DNA of 9,854 nt from positions 1 through 9,854 of the forward strand of contig DEUM01000021.1 of NCBI GenBank assembly GCA_002362575.1, written 5' to 3'. Position 1 is the stretch's first letter, and each line of letters opens with the position of its first letter. Shown here one piece after another: positions 1 through 5,010 of the stretch. The notes below the pieces were generated by a model that did no database searches, was not told where the DNA came from, and saw only the letters and a list, made by a program, of their open reading frames with translations. Position numbers and translations under genes: made by a program. The DNA is from Lachnoclostridium sp. UBA3262. Its GTDB lineage: Bacteria; Bacillota; Clostridia; Lachnospirales; Lachnospiraceae.

Positions 1-37
1 TCATATTTCATTTGACACTATCAAAATTTTTTATGAT

Positions 38-180
38 AGGAGGACAGAATAACCGCCCTCGAATATCCTTTTACAGTTAGTTTTGTCTCTTTTTGGTTAG
101 CAATAACTAACCTATGTGCCAAATATAATGGAAAGCACAAACTTTCCATTATCAAACCAAATCAAACTGTCAATGTTTGA
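38..180. other. Intergenic: orphan Shine-Dalgarno and small inverted repeats
   Basis: This is the space after the TetR gene, at the window edge. On the plus strand a perfect AGGAGG (38-43) is followed by 44 sense codons beginning at an ATA triplet (49-51). There is no ATG, GTG or TTG at the right distance, so I do not call a gene. Three short dyads are present: GGTTAG/CTAACC (95-100 and 107-112), the 11-bp hairpin listed separately, and TCAAAC/GTTTGA (162-167 and 175-180). No RNA gene or mobile element end is recognisable. Confidence 0.4.
121..152 (-). terminator. Hairpin downstream of tetR, possible weak terminator
   Basis: An 11-bp perfect stem, ATAATGGAAAG (125-135) with its complement at 142-152 and a 6-nt loop, lies 33 bp beyond the TetR stop codon. 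Read on the minus strand it is followed only by ATTTGG, so the U-tract is poor. It may be a weak terminator or an mRNA 3'-end stabiliser. Confidence 0.4.
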
Positions 181-184
181 TTTA

Positions 185-802
185 TTATTGCCCCATAATT
201 TTCATCCACCCGGCAGTATAAAACTCTCTCATTTCTTTTAGATAATATTTCGCTTTATCAAGTGGCATTTCATGTATAATCAATTCAAAAAAAGTGTTAA
301 ACATTCCTGTAATCAAAATATGCTCCAACCGTTCATCAATGGGTGGTGCCGGTCTGCCTATCTTTTCAAGTACCGCTAAATAATCATCGGTTCCTTTTGT
401 TTCTATCTCCACCATTTCATCAATCAATTTTGAAAAGCGTGTCCCCTCCGAACAGCAAAGTATAAGCTTAAATTCATTCAAATGTTCATAGGCGTGCAAA
501 AGCATTTCCATCATACATTCGCCGGAAGTAGCGGTAAGATTATCCGGCTGTTCCTCTGGCGGGATTTCTGTAAATTCTTTCTGCGCTTTCGAAAAGCAAT
601 TTAAAAGAAAGTTATAGTGTTCGCCTACCAGTGCTTCAAATAAATCTTCCTTGCTGTCATAGTAGCCATAGAACGCTCCTGTTGTCACGCCAGCCGTTTT
701 GACAATGTTCCGCAAAGAAGCAGACTTGAACCCTTTTTCAAGAAATTCCTGCATGGCGGCTGAAAGAATTAGGTGTAATGTCGTCTGCTCTGCTTCGCTC
801 AT
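185..802 (-). CDS. TetR/AcrR family transcriptional repressor
   Basis: A 205-aa TetR-family regulator. Such proteins bind DNA as dimers through an N-terminal helix-turn-helix and release it when a small molecule enters the C-terminal domain. The helix-turn-helix is at about residues 28-50 (SLRNIVKTAGVTTGAFYGYY, then DSKEDLF), with the usual preceding helix containing EFLEKGF. I chose the ATG at 802 over an in-frame ATG at 856 because GGAGGT lies 6 nt before it. The 856 start would also place the operator and most of the promoter spacer inside or against the coding sequence. The C-terminal half is helical and does not reveal the ligand. No effector gene, such as a transporter, lies beside it in the window, so its target beyond itself is unknown. 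The promoter and a perfect operator lie directly upstream, which points to autoregulation. Confidence 0.92.
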   Translation of the reverse strand: MSEAEQTTLHLILSAAMQEFLEKGFKSASLRNIVKTAGVTTGAFYGYYDSKEDLFEALVGEHYNFLLNCFSKAQKEFTEIPPEEQPDNLTATSGECMMEMLLHAYEHLNEFKLILCCSEGTRFSKLIDEMVEIETKGTDDYLAVLEKIGRPAPPIDERLEHILITGMFNTFFELIIHEMPLDKAKYYLKEMREFYTAGWMKIMGQ

Positions 803-818
803 TAAGCTACCTCCGTCC

Positions 819-844
819 ATAACAGTGTTATATATCACTGTTAT
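819..844 (-). promoter_or_regulatory. TetR operator, perfect 9-bp inverted repeat
   Basis: ATAACAGTG (819-827) and CACTGTTAT (836-844) are exact inverted repeats separated by 8 bp. The site lies between the -10 element and the ribosome site of the TetR gene, covering the expected transcription start. This is the normal position for a self-repressing TetR operator. Binding by this protein is inferred from position and symmetry. Confidence 0.8.
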
Positions 845-873
845 ATAATATGACATATTGATTCATTTGTCAA
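845..873 (-). promoter_or_regulatory. Promoter of the tetR gene
   Basis: On the minus strand a consensus -35 TTGACA (873-868) is followed after exactly 17 bp by TATTAT (850-845), five of six bases of the -10 consensus. The operator starts at the next base. The -35 is 20 bp past the stop codon of the PBECR4 gene, so tetR has its own transcript. Confidence 0.82.
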
Positions 874-892
874 TACCCCAATCCAGATACCG

Positions 893-1576
893 CTAGTTTC
901 TCAACATAAATTGAAAATTTTCTCTATCTAATATGCTCTCTATTTCATCAGAAAACAAACGCTTTGTAATGTCAAACTCCTTATCCATTTTTTCTATTAC
1001 TGAATACTTTTTTGAACAATAATTTTTAGAAATGACCGCATATACCTTTTGTACTGGAGATGCTATTACATCTCTGATATCTTTTTTCAAAAGCGTATTT
1101 GGTACATTCAGCCTTGTGTTTCGATCTTTTACAAAACCTATACAACCATATACATTACCTGCAACTTTCTCTGTAAATAATTTAGGTCCTCTGGCAGTAA
1201 AATCCCCTATCATTGTTACGTTCCGCTTCACTCTCATCATATTTTCCAATATGTCCAATTTCTGTCCCGTTGAACCGTCCTTCGTAAAACTAAAATCTTC
1301 CTCTGTCAGACGATTATCCAAGCACTTTTCATAAAAATGAATAGCCGACGCAACATTAGAATGATTCAAATGTACTCCCGTCAAATGCAGAAAATTGTAT
1401 CGATGGAATGCCACCTCATAACTTTCTATAGACAACAGTTTTGTATTTTCTCTCTGAAGCTGTTTTCTAACCGCAGATGGAACACCATAAAGAAAAAGAA
1501 GCTTCTGATCCTCAAGGTTTGTATGATATAAATCTGCTGCTTTTGTTATAATTTGAATTGCCTTTCTTTTGTTCAT
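893..1576 (-). CDS. PBECR4-type BECR-fold nuclease, candidate toxin
   Basis: A 227-aa soluble protein that I recognise as PBECR4-like, the phage Barnase-EndoU-ColicinE5/D-RelE nuclease 4 group, predicted RNases found in polyvalent proteins of phages and conjugative elements and as stand-alone genes. Motifs typical of the group are FHRYNFLHLTG (57-67), DGSTGQKLDIL (100-110), NVTMIGDF (119-126), GNVYGCIGFVKD (140-151) and VPNTLLKKDIRDV (158-170). The last block resembles the substrate-cleft strand and loop of the fold. Catalytic residues are not established by eye. There is no signal peptide or membrane segment. The start is ATG at 1576 with AAAGGA 9 nt upstream. It sits 31 bp after a strong terminator and a pair of structured repeats, with no promoter of its own visible between, so expression should depend on terminator readthrough. 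The family call is from memory of the motifs; the toxin role is inference from context. Confidence 0.72.
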   Translation of the reverse strand: MNKRKAIQIITKAADLYHTNLEDQKLLFLYGVPSAVRKQLQRENTKLLSIESYEVAFHRYNFLHLTGVHLNHSNVASAIHFYEKCLDNRLTEEDFSFTKDGSTGQKLDILENMMRVKRNVTMIGDFTARGPKLFTEKVAGNVYGCIGFVKDRNTRLNVPNTLLKKDIRDVIASPVQKVYAVISKNYCSKKYSVIEKMDKEFDITKRLFSDEIESILDRENFQFMLRN

Positions 1577-1606
1577 AGCATATTATCCTTTAATCGTATT
1601 ATTTAA

Positions 1607-1647
1607 AAAAGGGAATGTCTATGCCGCGGCACCAAACATTCCCTTTT
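1607..1647 (-). terminator. Intrinsic terminator between repeat RNA and PBECR4 gene
   Basis: A 12-bp perfect stem (1607-1618 with 1636-1647; core GGGAATGT/ACATTCCC) encloses a loop with its own GCCGCGGC palindrome. On the minus strand it runs into TTTTTT. It is oriented to stop transcription coming from the repeats just before the nuclease gene. On the plus strand it is followed by TTTTC, so it may also work weakly in the other direction. Confidence 0.85.
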
Positions 1648-1650
1648 CAT

Positions 1651-1700
1651 GGTTGATTTTTCCGTTGTCTGCCAACTTCCAGCACCTTTGTCTGGAAAAT
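1651..1700 (-). repeat. Structured tandem repeat unit B
   Basis: This is the second unit in transcript order. Positions 1-44 match unit A at 36 of 44 bases, and all eight differences are transitions. Minus-strand signature: TTTTCCAG at the start, an AAAGGTG loop, CTGGAA closing the first stem, then the small hairpin GTTG/CAAC and GGAAAAA. The last six bases diverge from unit A. Confidence 0.75.
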
Positions 1701-1750
1701 AACAGGTTTTTCCGTTGCCTGCCAACCTCCGACACCTTCGTTCGGAAAAC
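1701..1750 (-). repeat. Structured tandem repeat unit A
   Basis: This is the first unit in transcript order, exactly 50 bp from unit B. The first stem is TCCGA/TCGGA around a nine-base loop with the conserved AAGGTG. In unit B the same stem is TCCAG/CTGGA, so two pairs changed in a compensating way. The period is not a multiple of three, and the two units fall in different reading frames, which argues against a protein repeat. Confidence 0.75.
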
Positions 1751-1802
1751 GTATCAGATTTTAGGTGTCAACCCACCGCTGATTCACAGCTTCTCTAATT
1801 AC

Positions 1803-1831
1803 ATTCTACAACAAACTTTCGCAAAATGCAA
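1803..1831 (-). promoter_or_regulatory. Possible promoter of the repeat RNA
   Basis: On the minus strand TTGCAT (1831-1826) is followed after 17 bp by TAGAAT (1808-1803), five of six -10 bases. Transcription would start near 1796, about 45 nt before unit A. An 11-bp direct repeat AATTACATTCT (plus strand, 1797-1807 and 1830-1840) overlaps both elements. The -35 is weak. Confidence 0.3.
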
Positions 1832-1942
1832 TTACATTCTTATCTTATGTCGATTTGCTTTTCTTATTCTTTTCTTTTCAAACTTTATACTTCACACCGT
1901 ATTTTTCGTAATACATTTCCTACTTGGTACAATAATCTTCTC
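1832..1942. other. AT-rich spacer after the flavodoxin 3' fragment
   Basis: The 366-bp gap between the flavodoxin stop and the PBECR4 gene (1577-1942) holds the terminator, the two repeats and the possible promoter, all below 1832. The remainder up to 1942 is AT-rich with no convincing start codon plus ribosome site, no terminator with a U-tract and no tRNA-like fold. I see nothing further in it. Confidence 0.5.
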
Positions 1943-2189
1943 TCAATACCCCAAACCAGACAGCCATTTGTCAATATCGCTTTTTGCATCCGGAACATCT
2001 TTTTCATTTACGGTAAAACCATCTGTGATAACCGTTGCATCCGGCTCCAGTTCTTGGATTGTCTCTATCGTTCCCGAAAACTGGCTGCCATTGTGTGAAT
2101 TAAAGGGAATAATCATTTTGCCGGAAAAATCATACTCATCAAAGAAGCTGTACAGTATCTGCGGTAGGTCATACCACCACGTCGGAAAA
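1943..2189 (-). pseudogene. Flavodoxin, 3' half of a split gene
   Basis: An open frame on the minus strand ending in TGA at 1943-1945 encodes about 82 residues that read as the C-terminal half of a flavodoxin of the Flavodoxin_4 type: FPTWWYDLPQILYSFF, then FSGKMIIPFNSHNGS, then an acidic C-terminus ending WLSGLGY. The FPTWWYD block is a flavin-contact loop of this family. The N-terminal half is absent here and has no start codon. It is found at 4727-5010, and the break is at the same codon in both pieces. The frame stays open through the insertion end to a TAA at 2210-2212. Not functional as it stands. Confidence 0.85.
2184..2189 (+). repeat. Target-site direct repeat GGAAAA, left copy
   Basis: GGAAAA is repeated at 4727-4732, exactly at the two places where flavodoxin homology breaks, and in the same codon phase (the TTTTCC of the FP codons). 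This fits a 6-bp target duplication made by the insertion. Confidence 0.7.
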
Positions 2190-2203
2190 TAAAATAGAGT
2201 CAG
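2190..2203 (+). repeat. Left terminal inverted repeat of the insertion
   Basis: TAAAATAGAGTCAG immediately inside the GGAAAA direct repeat. It matches the right end in inverted orientation at 12 of 14 bases. Confidence 0.62.
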
Positions 2204-2367
2204 TCCCTGTTATGCGTTGAAAATATGGGCTTTAAAGGCATGCAAAAGTGTGTACCGTGTTACTTATCTTTCGTCACAGTTCTCCAAGTTTCAACTCTGT
2301 CCAGCAATCTAGGATTCCCATGTTCCTTTTCTCCATTATACTATCTACTATCCATTCCCCAAAATAT

Positions 2368-3378
2368 CTAATGCTTATCTTGTTTGGATATGTCATCTTC
2401 TAATAAAGGCATATTAAGCAGTTCCTGCAATTTCTTCTGCAATACGTTCTTATCCGGCAATTGAAGTTGATACTCTGCAACCATCATTGGAGACAACGTT
2501 CTGCTCATAGCATACTCAACGACTTCATCATCTTTAGATGCGCATAATATCATTCCAACACTGGGATTCTCATTTTCCTTTTTCTTCTGGCGATCAAGAG
2601 CTTCCAGATAGAAATCCATTTTCGATATATACTCCGGCTTAAATTTTCCAATTTTCAATTCAAATGCCACAAGACACTGTAACCCCCGATGAAAGAAAAG
2701 CAAGTCAATTTTATAATCTTCACCGCCAACCTGAACTCTGAATTCTTCATCAATGAACGTAAAATCCTTGCCAACCTCCAGAATAAAATCTTTCATATTT
2801 CTAATCAGACCTTTTCTTAAATCCCGCTCCTTGAAGTTAGATGGCAAATCCAAAAATTCTATCACATAAGAATCCAAAAACGGATTTTCTTTTAATCCCT
2901 CTATCGGCTCAGGTAACAGTTTTTCCTTGGACAACATATATCGTTCATAATATCCACTGTCTATCTGACGGGCCAATTCTCGTGCTGAATAATTTTCTTT
3001 TATACAAAGAGTAATATAAAAATGACGTTCTTCAGGTGTTTTAGCCTTGGAAATTATAGCCAGATGGTTTGACCAGCTTATTTGTGACAACAGTGTTGTC
3101 ACAAATTCATCATCTACATAAGTTTCATAAAATTTTTTCATACGATATAAACCACGCCTATTAAATCCCTTAATCCCAGGAAATGCGTTTTGAATCTCTT
3201 TTGCGGCTGTATCTATATAAGCATCTCCAAATGATACTTTCGTGGATTCTACACTCAGGTATTCTCCCACTTTCCAATACATCTGAATCAGCTCTTCATT
3301 AACCCTTTTCAGCGCATTTTGCCTTGATTGACTAATAATCTGGATAAGATTGCCTGCTGCTGAGATTTCTTTTTTCAC
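2368..3378 (-). CDS. DUF1016/YhcG-family PDDEXK nuclease
   Basis: A 336-aa protein of the DUF1016 (YhcG-like) family, of usual length. The N-terminal domain (about 10-150) contains the family block LLSQISWSNHL (96-106). The C-terminal domain (about 165-320) is the PD-(D/E)XK nuclease core, with the acidic residue in YKIDLLFFHR (Asp225) and the ELK triad in AFELKIGKF (Glu240, Lys242). Members are predicted DNA nucleases, often near restriction systems and mobile elements, but substrate and partner are generally unknown. The start is GTG at 3378, about 9 nt after AAAGGTGG; there is no ATG in frame before the upstream stop. It is the only intact gene in the insertion. A 25-bp palindrome lies inside the coding sequence (3081-3105) and a near copy lies just upstream. 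No clear terminator follows it. Confidence 0.88.
   Translation of the reverse strand: MKKEISAAGNLIQIISQSRQNALKRVNEELIQMYWKVGEYLSVESTKVSFGDAYIDTAAKEIQNAFPGIKGFNRRGLYRMKKFYETYVDDEFVTTLLSQISWSNHLAIISKAKTPEERHFYITLCIKENYSARELARQIDSGYYERYMLSKEKLLPEPIEGLKENPFLDSYVIEFLDLPSNFKERDLRKGLIRNMKDFILEVGKDFTFIDEEFRVQVGGEDYKIDLLFFHRGLQCLVAFELKIGKFKPEYISKMDFYLEALDRQKKKENENPSVGMILCASKDDEVVEYAMSRTLSPMMVAEYQLQLPDKNVLQKKLQELLNMPLLEDDISKQDKH
3081..3105. promoter_or_regulatory. Perfect 25-bp palindrome inside the DUF1016 gene
   Basis: Arms TTTGTGACAACA and its exact complement flank one central G; the symmetry extends one more base each way (3080-3106). It encodes FVTTLLSQ of the nuclease. A copy differing at two bases (on the opposite strand) lies upstream of the gene. 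Function unknown; operator, looping site or recognition site are possible. Confidence 0.6.
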
Positions 3379-3400
3379 TAAAATCTACCACCTTTCAAAC

Positions 3401-3423
3401 TTGTGTCAACACTGTTGTCACAA
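3401..3423. promoter_or_regulatory. Upstream copy of the palindrome, likely operator
   Basis: Inverted repeat centred on 3412 with one mismatched pair, TTGTGTCAACA and TGTTGTCACAA around a central C. It ends 22 bp before the GTG start of the DUF1016 gene, overlaps its likely 5' leader, and sits immediately downstream of a possible -10 TATATT (minus strand, 3432-3427). The -35 for that promoter is poor. Confidence 0.55.
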
Positions 3424-3599
3424 ATCAATATATCTCATATCTATCTTGCCCCTTGAACATATTCAAAACCGCAAACCCATTTTAACTACTCATTACGCCA
3501 AGATTCTTTCATTCTATTGTTGGTTTTCAACCATGCATTTTTCTCTCACGTTAGTTTAAAAATTGTAATTCTTTGACGCTTTGCGCTTATTTTTCATTT

Positions 3600-4295
3600 C
3601 TATTGGCTTTCTTTGTCTTGAAGTCTATGGATTTCACCTGCTATGCCGTCTCCTTCATAGGTAAATACAGCCTCCCAATCGCTCCACTTTGTAATGGAAT
3701 AATCCCCAGCATGAATTTCTTTTTCGGCATCCACCAACCAAACAAGCTTCATCCCGGTCTTGCCGAGGAAAGTATCCAAGATATCCTTCCGAACAACAAC
3801 ACTCTTAACTTTTTGAGTCAAATCTGTATCAAAAGCAGCCAGCATTCCATTAGAATCATAATAAAACCCATCTTCCTGTTGTTGTCTCATATTCATTATT
3901 TCAATGAGTTTGGCACACGGCAGACTTTGAGAAACTGCATTCTCTTTTGTTGCATCATATTCTTCATCCCACAACAAATCCGTTGTTGCATGAAGAACTT
4001 TACCAATTTCTTTCTCGATTTCTCGTTTTCTGATTTTCTCCTTGAACTGAATCGCTGGAATTTCAAAGTCCTCGTCCTCACCATCATTCAGAAACCTTCC
4101 CTGATCCTCGTCTTCAATCAAACCACGATATTTACGCAATAAAGCTTCTATCGAGGAAATATCAGGAATTTGTACTGTCTCCGTAACCGTTTCATATTTG
4201 CCGGTTTTAATCTGCACGTCCACCCAAGCATATGCATCCAACTCCCGGCAACTCGGTGACCAAGGATATTCTCTGTTAAAGACAGAATATACGAC
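3600..4295 (-). pseudogene. 3' fragment of an unrecognised large gene
   Basis: An open frame of 231 codons from just after a TAA (4296-4298) to the stop at 3600. It has no credible start or ribosome site, and the sequence enters mid-protein at VYSVFNREYPWSPSCREL, so I read it as the C-terminal part of a longer protein. It has an acidic stretch (EDEDFEIPAIQFKEKI), a charged helix, and ends with KLVWLVDAEKEIHAGDY and a tryptophan-rich tail. An ATG at 4241 (MDAYAWVDVQIK) exists but lacks a good ribosome site. I do not recognise the family. It overlaps, in another frame, the readthrough of the fragment upstream, which shows that two genes were joined. Confidence 0.65.
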
Positions 4296-4459
4296 TTAAA
4301 AGGGGAATTCCATCGTTGCAATCCACGTTTGGAGTCATGTTCAATGCAAATGCACCTCCCGCAAGTTCCACAAATATATTGTGTATGATTTTCTAAACAG
4401 TCCACTGGATTTATTAGTGGTGTTATTCTGTTTTTAGCAACATAACATTCCATACACAT
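4294..4459 (-). pseudogene. 5' fragment of a Cys-rich (zinc-ribbon-like) protein gene
   Basis: This starts at ATG 4459, with GGAG 10 nt before it, and encodes about 55 native residues with several cysteine pairs (MCMEC, and ICGTCGRCIC at 29-38), as in a small zinc-binding ribbon, followed by EHDSKRGLQRWNSPFKS. After that point the reading frame continues to 4148 but only as an out-of-frame translation of the neighbouring fragment. The junction is therefore at about 4294. The gene lost its 3' end in the joining deletion. I do not recognise the full-length protein with certainty. Confidence 0.6.
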
Positions 4460-4567
4460 TTCAAATTCACTCCATTTGTATATTTCAATTTACCGTTCTA
4501 AGCAACATAAACAGTATATCATGCCATTCAATATAATTCCACAATTTTCTCCAAAAAAGGACACAAT

Positions 4568-4605
4568 AAAAAAACTGATAATGAGTCCTCTTTCCTCACT
4601 ATCAG
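4568..4605 (-). terminator. Intrinsic terminator inside the insertion
   Basis: The stem CTGATA/TATCAG plus TGAG/CTCA, with one A-C mismatch between them (4575-4605), is followed on the minus strand by seven T (4574-4568). It would stop transcripts entering from the broken flavodoxin side before the fragment at 4459. Confidence 0.75.
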
Positions 4606-4712
4606 ATATCAAACTTTCCCCTTACTGTATACACATTTTTTTCTATCGTTTGTGTATACTATTCCATATTCCCATTTTTTTAACTGTATGCACTATATAC
4701 ACAGTGAAATAC
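4606..4712. promoter_or_regulatory. Cluster of GTATACAC-like motifs near the right end
   Basis: GTATACAC (4627-4634) and its inverted copy (4652-4659) are separated by 17 bp. GTATGCAC (4686-4693) and ATATACAC (4695-4702) follow close to the right terminal repeat. They could be regulator boxes of a lost promoter or subterminal binding sites of a mobilising protein. A one-mismatch GTGTGTAC lies near the other end at 2248-2255. Confidence 0.35.
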
Positions 4713-4726
4713 CTTACTCCATTTTA
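4713..4726 (-). repeat. Right terminal inverted repeat of the insertion
   Basis: Read inward on the minus strand it is TAAAATGGAGTAAG, 12 of 14 identical to the left end. It supplies the stop codon that truncates the upstream flavodoxin half (ending in the foreign residues KME). Confidence 0.62.
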
Positions 4727-4732
4727 GGAAAA
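4727..4732 (+). repeat. Target-site direct repeat GGAAAA, right copy
   Basis: The partner of 2184-2189. It lies within the FP codons of the flavodoxin N-terminal half. Confidence 0.7.
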
Positions 4733-5010
4733 CCTACAAAGATTACGCTGTAGTTATCCAGATTGTCAATATGCGTCGTCAGCTCCGGTCTCACATCCTT
4801 ATCCTGCTCCCCCTGTGCATAATCAATCAGTTTCCCACCATCTCCCGGATATTTTACTGAGGTTTTGATAGAAAAAAGCTCTCCGCCTGTTTTCTCCTGA
4901 ATCATTTCCGCCAGCGCTGTCATACGCCCTTTTGTTTCGCCATTCACATCGGATACGCTTGCTGAAGAAACAGCATCCACATCACTGTTTTCCGCAACTG
5001 CAAAATATGA
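4727..5010 (-). pseudogene. Flavodoxin, 5' half of a split gene
   Basis: About 94 residues from YFAVAENSDVDAVSSAS to NYSVIFVGFP are the N-terminal half of a Flavodoxin_4-type protein, including the region that replaces the usual phosphate-binding loop and the strand before the FPTWWYD loop. The protein stops after three foreign residues provided by the insertion end. The other half is at 1943-2189. The native start and first strand are also missing: the sequence is fused in frame to the hydrolase fragment at about residue SSYF, so a deletion preceded or accompanied the insertion. Confidence 0.82.

Larger units (their letters stand above)
1607..1796 (-). ncRNA. Candidate repeat-containing RNA, putative type III antitoxin
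   Basis: The predicted transcript starts near 1796 and ends at the terminator at 1607, about 190 nt. It holds a small GCTG/CAGC hairpin (1778-1790), two tandem 50-nt repeat units and the terminator. In type III toxin-antitoxin systems (ToxIN, CptIN, TenpIN) an RNA of tandem repeats precedes an intrinsic terminator and then the ribonuclease toxin, and the toxin cuts the RNA into inhibitory units. Arrangement, unit length and copy number fit that pattern. I do not recognise the repeat as ToxI, CptI or TenpI, so the assignment rests on architecture and on the covarying stem. Confidence 0.45.
2190..4726. mobile_element. 2.5-kb transposase-less insertion splitting a flavodoxin gene
   Basis: The element interrupts the flavodoxin gene between its FP codons. 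Its ends are imperfect inverted repeats: left TAAAATAGAGTCAG (2190-2203) and right, read inward, TAAAATGGAGTAAG (4726-4713), 12 of 14 identical. GGAAAA flanks it on both sides. Deleting it with one repeat restores a continuous frame through VGFPTWWYD. It holds a DUF1016 nuclease gene and a pair of joined gene fragments, all on the minus strand. I find no DDE, tyrosine or serine recombinase in it, so it was probably moved by an enzyme encoded elsewhere or has lost its own. The insertion family is not recognised. Confidence 0.72.

Noticed and set aside
1610..1650. A short minus-strand peptide within the terminator (beginning MKREC or MFGAAA) as a leader peptide
   Set aside because: There is no adequate ribosome site before either ATG, and the bases are already explained by the hairpin stem.
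1651..1750. A minimal CRISPR array
   Set aside because: Only two units, they lie directly adjacent at 82 percent identity with no unique spacers of constant length, and no cas genes are nearby.
1766..1771. TTGACA on the minus strand before the repeats as a -35 element
   Set aside because: No acceptable -10 occurs at 15-19 bp; the bases there are TTTTCCG of repeat A.
1569..2192. A 207-codon plus-strand open frame across the repeat and terminator region
   Set aside because: It has no ribosome site, reads through the terminator, the RNA repeats (which change frame relative to each other) and the reverse strand of the flavodoxin fragment. It is a shadow frame.
2213..2367. A small gene between the insertion's left end and the DUF1016 gene
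   Set aside because: Minus-strand frames of 15-25 codons exist (one after ATGGGAATCC), but none has a supported start or a recognisable product.
3081..3105. Same operator as the TetR site because both contain AACAGTGTT
   Set aside because: The shared bases sit at different places in the two dyads: the TetR site has 9-bp arms with an 8-bp gap, the other has continuous arms with one central base. The overlap looks accidental.
3600..4241. An intact 213-aa gene starting at ATG 4241
   Set aside because: The homologous-looking sequence extends upstream of that ATG to 4295 without a start or ribosome site, so it is a 3' fragment.
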